Positions 1 through 5,624 of a stretch of 9,531 nt of DNA are shown here, piece by piece. The stretch's first letter is position 1. Each line of letters starts with the position of its first letter. A program made the position numbers and the translations under genes. The notes below the pieces were generated by a model. It had not been told where the DNA came from. It worked only from the letters and a program-made list of their open reading frames with translations, and did not search any database. This stretch comes from Bacteroidota bacterium (lineage in GTDB: Bacteria; Bacteroidota; Bacteroidia; Chitinophagales; Chitinophagaceae), in NCBI GenBank assembly GCA_023426425.1, contig JAFAAT010000189.1, positions 1-9,531 of the forward strand, given 5' to 3'.

Positions 1-1067
1 GTTTTGAGGAACACACCCAATGACAACTCTTTTACTATGCCCTTTTCTTCTTGGATAATGTAGAGATTAGCACCCAGTTTTTCATAGAATGGATCCAGCT
101 TCAGGTGAGCTTCTTTGATATAATAGCCAAGCTGAAGATGAATACCTACCCGCCCCATTAGGAATTCATTACCCACGATTATGCTGCTGGTCCAGCTTCC
201 ATGTCTTTCCCTTCCGGTTTCCAGTTCATGGTTGCGAAGGAATGCATATATCCCCTCATGATATGAGTAGTCAATACCAAGAAAAACCTTATTCAGACTA
301 TTGTAGCGTTTGCTGATGAAGGCACTCAATATGTACGAAGGGTAAATAGGTCCGTTTGGAACATTGTACTCATTACCGGCTATCCCTAGACGAAACTGCA
401 TCAGCCACCTTGAGGGTATTGGCTTAAGATGTTTTTTAATCCTTTCCGGTGAGGAAGACACCGGTGAGTACCGAACACCCACACTTCCTCCTACCATGTT
501 GATGCCGAGGTTGGGAATTCTCAGCGACGCATTGCTGATATGTGAAAAGCTCAACCCTGCCTGTAGATCCACATGTTCATTGAGCCGGTATCTTAACTGA
601 GATGCAATTACCGAATAGTTGTTGAAATGGCTACCTACGGCATTGATAAGCGTATCCCAGCTTGGTGCCCGCTCATAGCGTTTGCTGCTATAGGCAATTC
701 CGAACCCTAGCTTTAACGACCATTCAAACAATCCTCTACGGACTATCGGAAGGATAATATTCGGATACGCTGAAACCGCTACACCATAGATCGAGTCAAT
801 TCCATACCGCGTCACACCAAATCCAAATCCCACCGTCGGGTAGTTTCTACGCTGTTCCCAGTCTTTACGACCATACGTCTGGTACAGGAAATTGACTTCC
901 GCCGAGGTGGACAAATCAGGCACTGGCGCTCTAAAGTTTACCGTGTGCTTAATCACCTTCCCTGCCGTAACGTTTGCTTCAATGCCAAATCCTTCCCAGG
1001 GCTTGTGCTGTGCCAGAGCATTACCAGAAATCAAGTAAATCAGTAAAAACAGGGCAGACTTTTGCAT
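1..1067 (-). CDS. PagL-type lipid A deacylase / acyloxyacyl hydrolase family outer-membrane protein (C-terminus beyond window)
   Basis: The minus strand is open from an ATG at 1065-1067 to the left edge, giving 355 residues without a stop. Residues 1-19 form a typical signal peptide (basic start, LFLLIYLI core, ALA before Q20), so the product is exported. The rest alternates short amphipathic strands rich in Tyr/Gly/Phe, as in an outer-membrane beta-barrel. Residues 176-188 read HISNASLRIPNLG, matching the HxSNAxxxxPNxG signature of PagL lipid A 3-O-deacylases with catalytic His176 and Ser178. The third PagL triad residue (Glu, 14 residues after the His) is Asn190 here. Known role of the family: removal of an acyl chain from lipid A in the outer membrane. 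At 355+ residues it is about twice the length of Pseudomonas PagL, as in the longer Bacteroidetes members I recall. The barrel seems nearly complete at the edge. Family call firm; substrate and activity inferred. Confidence 0.82.
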   Translation of the reverse strand, partial: MQKSALFLLIYLISGNALAQHKPWEGFGIEANVTAGKVIKHTVNFRAPVPDLSTSAEVNFLYQTYGRKDWEQRRNYPTVGFGFGVTRYGIDSIYGVAVSAYPNIILPIVRRGLFEWSLKLGFGIAYSSKRYERAPSWDTLINAVGSHFNNYSVIASQLRYRLNEHVDLQAGLSFSHISNASLRIPNLGINMVGGSVGVRYSPVSSSPERIKKHLKPIPSRWLMQFRLGIAGNEYNVPNGPIYPSYILSAFISKRYNSLNKVFLGIDYSYHEGIYAFLRNHELETGRERHGSWTSSIIVGNEFLMGRVGIHLQLGYYIKEAHLKLDPFYEKLGANLYIIQEEKGIVKELSLGVFLK

Positions 1068-1073
1068 TAGCCG

Positions 1074-1104
1074 GAAAGCTATCAATAATGTCGTAATGCT
1101 GCAA
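1074..1104 (-). promoter_or_regulatory. Putative Bacteroidetes-type promoter for the PagL-like gene
   Basis: Read on the minus strand, TTG (1104-1102) is followed after 20 bases by TAGCTTTC (1081-1074). That is a 7/8 match to the Bacteroidetes -7 element TAnnTTTG with the usual spacing from a -33 TTG. Only 6 bases separate it from the ATG at 1067, so the leader would be extremely short. No Shine-Dalgarno sequence is seen. Motif match only. Confidence 0.35.
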
Positions 1105-1132
1105 GCGCTCCTTTATTTCATAGGCCAATATG

Positions 1133-1141
1133 TAACTTTGC
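1133..1141 (+). promoter_or_regulatory. Putative -7 element (TAACTTTGC) for the DUF502-serC-DUF1015 cluster
   Basis: TAACTTTGC matches the Bacteroidetes -7 consensus TAnnTTTG exactly. It ends 17 bases before the ATG of the DUF502 gene, implying a leader of roughly 10 bases. The -33 region is weak: only CTTT at 1111-1114, with no proper TTTG. It would drive the three closely packed genes downstream. Confidence 0.5.
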
Positions 1142-1157
1142 CTCATTATATCCATCC

Positions 1158-1754
1158 ATGCGTAAAATTGCTGCGGTAATAGTAAGATCATTTCTTCAGG
1201 GTTTACTGATCCTCAGCCCTATCGCCATCACAGCCTATGTCATTTACGTAGTCTTCGACGGTGTGGACAGTCTGGTACCCTGGGTACCCAGAGGGCTAGG
1301 TTTCGTGATCATCGTAACAACCGTAACAGTCATCGGTTATCTCGGCACCCGCTTCTTCGTAGGCAAAATGCTCTTCGACGCATTCGACTATCTCCTGGAA
1401 CATATCCCGGGCATAAAGTACATCTACTCCTCTATCAAGGATGTAATGGATTCCTTTGTTGGCGATAAAAAGCGTTTCAACAAGCCAGTGTGGGTATGTA
1501 CCAACCAAAACCCCGAAGTATGGCGCATAGGATTTATGACCCAAAACGACATGGCTTATCTGGGCATGAACGGAAAAGTCGCTGTCTATTTACCTCACTC
1601 ATACGCCATCTCAGGTTGGGTAATCATAGTTGAGGCAAAATATACAAGGCCAGTTACCAAAATGACTGCCGCAGAAGCTATGAAGTTTGCTGTCAGCGGC
1701 GGCATCACCAGCAAGGACGAGGAAAAACATCATGATCGACTCCCCCTACACTAG
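1158..1754 (+). CDS. DUF502 family inner-membrane protein
   Basis: 198 residues, the usual size of DUF502 (PF04367) proteins. Two membrane segments are visible: about residues 10-33 (LLILSPIAITAYVIYVVF) and 47-68 (GFVIIVTTVTVIGYLGTRFF). A conserved-looking stretch follows at residues 84-101 (PGIKYIYSSIKDVMDSF), then a soluble domain of about 90 residues containing VAVYLPHSYAISGWVIIV (141-158), where DUF502 proteins carry a Pro/Ser-rich conserved motif. The C-terminal tail is charged. No biochemical function is established for the family, so none is assigned. The start is the first ATG, 17 bases after a -7 element; it has no Shine-Dalgarno sequence. The last 23 bp overlap serC in another frame, suggesting cotranscription and coupled translation. 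A functional link to serine synthesis is not shown. Confidence 0.85.
   Translation: MRKIAAVIVRSFLQGLLILSPIAITAYVIYVVFDGVDSLVPWVPRGLGFVIIVTTVTVIGYLGTRFFVGKMLFDAFDYLLEHIPGIKYIYSSIKDVMDSFVGDKKRFNKPVWVCTNQNPEVWRIGFMTQNDMAYLGMNGKVAVYLPHSYAISGWVIIVEAKYTRPVTKMTAAEAMKFAVSGGITSKDEEKHHDRLPLH
1719..1723 (+). promoter_or_regulatory. Ribosome binding site of serC (GAGGA), inside the DUF502 gene
   Basis: GAGGA lies 8 bases before the ATG at 1732 and follows a second purine block, AAGGA at 1713-1717. It is the only convincing Shine-Dalgarno sequence in the window. It decides the serC start in favour of ATG 1732 over an in-frame TTG at 1687 deep inside the upstream gene. Confidence 0.5.
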
Positions 1755-2838
1755 ACGCATCATCAATTTCGGCTCCGGGCCAGCAGCATTGCCCCCCGAG
1801 GTATTACAGCAAGCTTCAGAAGCTGTTATTGACTACAATGATTCAGGACTGTCAATCCTTGAGATCCCTCACCGCGGCAGTCTTATGAATTCCATTCTCG
1901 AGGAAGCAAGCCAATTAGTAAAGGAGCTGTGCGGGTTAGACGATGACTACAGCGTCCTATGGTTGCAGGGCGGAGGCAGACTGCAGTTTTCAATGTTGCC
2001 TATGAACTTTCTGCATGAACATAAACATGCAGGTTACATCGATAGTGGCCACTGGTCATCGGAAGCAATAAGCTATGCAAACTATTATGGGCAAACGTCT
2101 ATCATAGCCTCTTCCAAACCTGAAAATTATAGATCCCTTCCTGCATTACCGCCTTCTCTGCCCCCCGAACTTGCTTATCTTCACCTCACCAGCAACAACA
2201 CCATCTACGGTACACAATGGGCAGAACTCCCCACCACTTCCGCTCCGCTCATAGTAGACATGAGCAGCGATATCCTCAGCAGGGCAAGACACTACAACCG
2301 TTGTAGCCTTTTCTATGCCGTCGCACAAAAAAATATCGGCCCGGCGGGTGTCACTCTTGTGGTACTAAACAACGATTTTGCAAAGACAGCAAGGAAAGAC
2401 CTGCCTCCATTCCTCAGTTATTCGGCTCAGATCAAAAACAACTCAGTCGTCAACACCCCCCCGGTATTTGCCATCTACACTTCCCTGCTTATGCTACGCT
2501 GGACAAAGGAAATTTCCCTCCACGTACTGGAGGAAGAAAGCATCCGCAAAGCATCCATGCTATACTCCGAGTTGGAACGCAACAGCTTCTTTGAGCCAGT
2601 TGTAAAGGAACAGAACCACCGGAGCAGAATGAATGTCTGCTTCACTGCAAATAAAATAAATGGAATTGAACAGCGTTTTTTGGATTTTTGCAGCCAAAAT
2701 GGCATAGTCGGCATCGACGGGCACCGATCAGTCGGCGGCTTCAGAGCTTCCCTCTACAATGCTATAAGAGTACAGGATGTCGAACGACTTGTCGTAGTAA
2801 TGCAGGAGTTCGAACATCAGGAAAATAAAACCAGATAA
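1732..2838 (+). CDS. serC: Phosphoserine aminotransferase (serine biosynthesis)
   Basis: 368 residues, close to the usual ~360. This cytoplasmic class-V PLP aminotransferase converts 3-phosphohydroxypyruvate and glutamate to O-phosphoserine and 2-oxoglutarate, the second step of serine synthesis. It may also serve the analogous step of the DXP-dependent PLP pathway. Visible signatures: N-terminal NFGSGPAALP (12-21), substrate-binding HR (47-48), PLP-phosphate loop GGGRLQF (80-86), Trp108 stacking on PLP, NNTIYG (155-160), Asp176 in VDMSSD, AQKN with the Schiff-base Lys200, NTPP (241-244), and GHRSVGGFRAS (330-340) with carboxylate-binding arginines. The GGGRxQF loop is the E. coli form; most Bacteroidetes SerC proteins I recall have GGGASxQF. 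ATG 1732 is chosen because GAGGA precedes it and the mature N-terminus follows at once. It overlaps DUF502 by 23 bp and is followed after 7 bp by DUF1015. No serA or serB is in the window. Confidence 0.95.
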   Translation: MIDSPYTRRIINFGSGPAALPPEVLQQASEAVIDYNDSGLSILEIPHRGSLMNSILEEASQLVKELCGLDDDYSVLWLQGGGRLQFSMLPMNFLHEHKHAGYIDSGHWSSEAISYANYYGQTSIIASSKPENYRSLPALPPSLPPELAYLHLTSNNTIYGTQWAELPTTSAPLIVDMSSDILSRARHYNRCSLFYAVAQKNIGPAGVTLVVLNNDFAKTARKDLPPFLSYSAQIKNNSVVNTPPVFAIYTSLLMLRWTKEISLHVLEEESIRKASMLYSELERNSFFEPVVKEQNHRSRMNVCFTANKINGIEQRFLDFCSQNGIVGIDGHRSVGGFRASLYNAIRVQDVERLVVVMQEFEHQENKTR

Positions 2839-2845
2839 CAACTAT

Positions 2846-4087
2846 ATGGCTAAAATCATTCCTTTCAAAGGACTCAGACCAAAGAAAAGTATCGCACCGC
2901 AACTCGCTACACTACCTTATGACGTAGTAAGTGTAGAAGAGGCAAGGCAGTACAAAAAAGATCCATACCACTTCTATCATGTAACCAGATCCGAGATCGA
3001 TCTCCAGGAAGGCATCGACGTCCATAGCGCGCAGGTATACGAGAAAGCAAAGGAGAACCTTGACCAGCTGGTCACTGACAAAATCATGGTACAGGATAGC
3101 GAACCATGCTACTATATCTACGAACTGGTCATGAATGGCCGCTCCCAAACAGGTCTTATATGCGGTTCCTCCTGCGACGACTATTTCAATGGTGTAATTA
3201 AGAAGCACGAATTCACCCGCCCCGAAAAGGAGTTAGACAGAATAAATCACATCAAGACTACCCGCGCACAAACAGGTATCGTCTTCCTGGCCTATAAAGA
3301 CCAGGAAGATGTCCAGCAGATCATCGCCGACTGGAAAAAGAATAAAGCACCCGAATATGACTTCGTAGCTGAGGATGGTGTGCGTCACATCTTCTGGGTC
3401 GTGAATGACTATGCTAAGGTTGCAAGTATCTCCAGACTCTTCGAAGAGAAAGTCCCCGCTACCTATATCGCCGATGGTCACCACCGCGCAGCGTCCGCAG
3501 GTAAGGTCTGCAAAGAAATGAGAGATGCAGGTATGTCCGTTACAGGTGACGAGTCTTTCAACTACTTCATCACCTGCATCTTCCCTTCCAGCCAGCTCGA
3601 AATACTCGACTACAATCGTGTCGTAAAAGACCTGAACGATCTCAATCCCGACCAGTTTCTCACAGCGCTCACCGAAGACTTCGAGGTCTCAGAAGTGGGC
3701 ACTGACGCCTACAAGCCAGCCCAGCCCCACGAGTTCGGCATGTATCTGAATAAGAAATGGTATAAGCTTACCGCCAAAGCAGGTTCCTTTACCACAGATC
3801 CAATCGGTGTGCTCGATGTCACAATCCTGCAGGAAAATGTACTTTCAAAACTACTCGCAATCTATGACCCACGCACCGATAAGCGTGTAGATTTTGTAGG
3901 TGGAATACGCGGACTCAAGGCATTGGAGCAACGCGTAGACAGTGGTGAAATGGCAGCAGCCTTCGCCTGTTATCCAGTCTCCATCCAGCAGCTTTTTGAT
4001 ATCGCAGACAGCGGTGAAGTGATGCCACCCAAGAGCACCTGGTTCGAACCTAAACTCAGAGATGGCTTGGTCGTATATCTAATTTGA
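2846..4087 (+). CDS. DUF1015 family protein, possible serine-metabolism enzyme
   Basis: 413 residues, the normal length for DUF1015 (PF06245). Conserved blocks visible: IIPFKGLRP (4-12), LPYDVVS (23-29), KKHEFTRPEKELDR (119-132) followed by TTRAQTG (138-144), the strongly conserved TYIADGHHRAASA (206-218), FVGG (350-353), and a C-terminal MPPKSTWFEPKLRDGL (393-408). There is no signal peptide or membrane segment, so it is cytosolic. No function is proven to my knowledge. The DGHHR core resembles the motif around the phosphoserine-binding site of ParB/Srx-fold serine kinases such as archaeal SerK, and DUF1015 genes often sit beside serA/serC in Bacteroidetes; both points are from memory. It starts 7 bp after the serC stop, so it is almost certainly cotranscribed. 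A serine or phosphoserine role is inference. It ends before a strong hairpin. Confidence 0.9.
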   Translation: MAKIIPFKGLRPKKSIAPQLATLPYDVVSVEEARQYKKDPYHFYHVTRSEIDLQEGIDVHSAQVYEKAKENLDQLVTDKIMVQDSEPCYYIYELVMNGRSQTGLICGSSCDDYFNGVIKKHEFTRPEKELDRINHIKTTRAQTGIVFLAYKDQEDVQQIIADWKKNKAPEYDFVAEDGVRHIFWVVNDYAKVASISRLFEEKVPATYIADGHHRAASAGKVCKEMRDAGMSVTGDESFNYFITCIFPSSQLEILDYNRVVKDLNDLNPDQFLTALTEDFEVSEVGTDAYKPAQPHEFGMYLNKKWYKLTAKAGSFTTDPIGVLDVTILQENVLSKLLAIYDPRTDKRVDFVGGIRGLKALEQRVDSGEMAAAFACYPVSIQQLFDIADSGEVMPPKSTWFEPKLRDGLVVYLI

Positions 4088-4092
4088 TGAAA

Positions 4093-4116
4093 CAGAGGCG
4101 CCTAAAAGCGCCTCTG
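4093..4116 (+). terminator. Hairpin after DUF1015, likely transcription end without a clear T-tract
   Basis: CAGAGGCGC (4093-4101), a 6-base loop and GCGCCTCTG (4108-4116) form a perfect 9-bp GC-rich stem starting 5 bases after the DUF1015 stop. No run of T follows, so it is not a textbook rho-independent terminator. Position and stability suggest transcript termination or 3'-end protection. Confidence 0.55.
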
Positions 4117-4159
4117 CTGCTATAGCAAACTCCTATTACTCCCATTGCTCGAAACCCCC

Positions 4160-4167
4160 CATATTTG
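4160..4167 (+). promoter_or_regulatory. Putative -7 element (CATATTTG) for the aldo/keto reductase
   Basis: CATATTTG matches TAnnTTTG at 5 of its 6 fixed positions (C for the first T). It ends 18 bases before the ATG at 4186, nearly the same spacing as the element before the DUF502 gene. No good -33 TTTG is visible. A perfect palindrome, TCGATCGA (4177-4184), lies directly before the start codon; its meaning is unknown. Confidence 0.35.
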
Positions 4168-4185
4168 TTGTCCAAATCGATCGAC

Positions 4186-5175
4186 ATGGAATACAGAAGA
4201 ATGGGTAAGACAGGCCTCCAACTCAGCGTACTATCCTTTGGCTCATGGGTAACTTTCGGAAAGCAGATTGATGACGCTGCCTCCGACCAGCTAATGAGCC
4301 TGGCCTACGACAGTGGTATCAATTTCTTCGACAATGCCGAAGTCTACTCAAGGGGTGAGTCAGAAAAAATGATGGGCCGTATCCTTAAAAACAAAGATTG
4401 GGAACGCTCCTCCTACGTGGTTTCCAGTAAGGTGTTCTTCGGATGGCGCGGCGAAAAAAACAAACCAAATCAGACAGGCCTGAGCAGAAACCACATTGTA
4501 GAAGCCTGTCATGAAGCCCTCCAACGCTTTCAGCTCGACTACCTCGACCTCTACTTTTGCCACCGCCCCGATAAAAATGTTCCTGTCGAAGAAGTAGTTC
4601 GTACCATGAACTCACTCATCCAACAGGGCAAGATCCTCTACTGGGGCACTAGCGAATGGAGCGGCCCGGAAATTGTAGAAGCACACATGGTCGCCCGTCA
4701 GCTGGGACTCGAACCACCTGCCGTAGAACAGCCACAGTACAACCTGTTCGAACGCTTCAAAATGGAGGTGGACTATTACACCATCTTCAAAAACCTGGGC
4801 ATGGGTACTACCATCTGGAGCCCCCTCGCTTCGGGACTACTTACCGGAAAATACAACGACGGAATCCCCGCAGGTTCAAGGCTGGCACTGGAAGGCTTCG
4901 AATGGCTCAAAGACAGAACCCTCAGCGAACAACGCCTTGCTTCTGTAAAAGTATTAGGAAACCTGGCTAAAGACCTGAACTGTTCACTCGCTGCCCTGGC
5001 AATCGCATGGTGCATCAGAAACCCCAATGTCACCACCGCAATCCTCGGCGCTACTCGCCCCGAACAGCTGTCCGGAAATCTCAAAGCCCTCGATGTCTTG
5101 CCAATGCTCACCGACGAAATCATGTTGAAAATAGACGAGGTCATGCAGACGAAACCCATAATGCCAGCATACTAG
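4186..5175 (+). CDS. Aldo/keto reductase, potassium-channel beta-subunit (AKR6-like) type
   Basis: 329 residues forming a complete NAD(P)H-dependent aldo/keto reductase TIM barrel. The catalytic tetrad is visible: Asp49 and Tyr54 (FFDNAEVY), Lys82 (VVSSKVFF) and His126 (YFCHRPD). Nicotinamide/phosphate-binding blocks are YWGTSEWS (152-159), WSPLASGLLTGKY (211-223) and GATRPEQL (288-295). Blocks such as GLSRNHIVEA, WSPLASGLLTGKY, GFEWLKD and AIAWCIRNPNVTTAILGA track the mammalian Kv-beta subunits almost word for word, so it belongs to that branch rather than the shorter 2,5-diketogluconate reductases. Kv-beta has Asn where this protein has His126. It probably reduces small aldehydes or ketones in the cytosol; the substrate cannot be read. 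ATG 4186 is preferred over an in-frame TTG at 4165, because family homology begins at EYRRMGKTG and the TTG overlaps the promoter element. It is a single-gene unit after the 4093-4116 hairpin. Confidence 0.93.
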   Translation: MEYRRMGKTGLQLSVLSFGSWVTFGKQIDDAASDQLMSLAYDSGINFFDNAEVYSRGESEKMMGRILKNKDWERSSYVVSSKVFFGWRGEKNKPNQTGLSRNHIVEACHEALQRFQLDYLDLYFCHRPDKNVPVEEVVRTMNSLIQQGKILYWGTSEWSGPEIVEAHMVARQLGLEPPAVEQPQYNLFERFKMEVDYYTIFKNLGMGTTIWSPLASGLLTGKYNDGIPAGSRLALEGFEWLKDRTLSEQRLASVKVLGNLAKDLNCSLAALAIAWCIRNPNVTTAILGATRPEQLSGNLKALDVLPMLTDEIMLKIDEVMQTKPIMPAY

Positions 5176-5624
5176 GTTCAGATAATCTCGGTTTTTATCC
5201 CAGGCCTTGCAATATCCATATATATCATCGCCTTGCTAAGTGCTCACTGCCTGACGCTTAAATTCGGTCGTAAAATCGTGAGCCATTTGTCATGCCTTAC
5301 CAGCCTTCCAGCTGTCAAATACCACGCGGGGAGTAAAAGGCGCGTAAAAGGCCTGTAAAAGGCCTGCAAATGGCCTGCGAATGGCCTGCAGAGATCCTGA
5401 AGCTTTTCTGTAGCTCACGCCGTTTTAGATCCATTCTGGATAGGTTTCATCTGCCTGCCATATCCGCGAATCGCCTGCCCCGCCCCCTTAATAAAAGCGT
5501 TAAACCGCCCCGCATGGCTGCGCCTGTTTAGTGATCACCGCCCCACGCTATCAGATAGAACAATCTATAAAGACAACCACAATCCTGACTGGCGTAATTT
5601 TTTTGCTCACGCTAACCAAACCAG
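5176..5624. other. 449-bp gene-free intergenic stretch
   Basis: No convincing protein or RNA gene is seen between the aldo/keto reductase and the YihY-family gene. It holds a degenerate 11-bp tandem repeat (5333-5398), three copies of CCGCCCC (5480-5486, 5505-5511, 5538-5544), and an 8-bp palindrome GTGATCAC (5531-5538). Just before the next gene, TAATTTTTTTG (5595-5605) loosely resembles a -7 element; its final G is 19 bases before the ATG, similar to the spacing at two other genes here. The first 180 bases stay open in the frame of the preceding reductase beyond its TAG stop. Confidence 0.7.
5333..5398 (+). repeat. Degenerate 11-bp tandem repeat, six units
   Basis: Consecutive 11-base units read GTAAAAGGCGC, GTAAAAGGCCT, GTAAAAGGCCT, GCAAATGGCCT, GCGAATGGCCT and GCAGAGATCCT. 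Units 2 and 3 are identical, units 4 and 5 differ by one base, and unit 6 is strongly decayed. The decay runs in order along the array, as expected of a minisatellite grown by slippage. The period is about one helical turn and is not a multiple of three, so it does not encode a periodic peptide. Confidence 0.85.

Noticed and set aside
364..600. 78-codon plus-strand ORF antisense to the PagL-like gene
   Set aside because: The opposite strand encodes a continuous signal-peptide-bearing protein with the PagL motif, so this is a shadow.
1280..1291. Perfect 12-bp palindrome CTGGGTACCCAG with a neighbouring GGTACCC copy
   Set aside because: It falls inside the DUF502 coding region and encodes a repeated Val-Pro in a plausible loop; nothing suggests an operator or site.
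1687..1731. In-frame TTG start giving serC 15 extra residues
   Set aside because: The extension is wholly inside the DUF502 gene, does not look like SerC, and a good GAGGA site serves ATG 1732 instead.
4165..4185. TTG start adding 7 residues to the aldo/keto reductase
   Set aside because: It coincides with the likely promoter element and initially transcribed region, and family homology begins at the ATG at 4186.
4776..5159. 127-codon minus-strand ORF within the aldo/keto reductase
   Set aside because: It is antisense to a strongly conserved enzyme and shows no domain or start signal, so it is a coding shadow.
5315..5434. A 39-codon minus-strand ORF (MDLKRRELQK...) running through the 11-bp repeat
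   Set aside because: It has no promoter, no Shine-Dalgarno and no recognisable domain, and its middle is simply the repeat array read in frame. It is more likely a by-product of the repeat than a gene.
5176..5624. Possible small RNA or degraded gene in the intergenic gap
   Set aside because: No stable terminator-type hairpin with a T-run, no conserved RNA fold and no recognisable protein fragment could be identified by eye.
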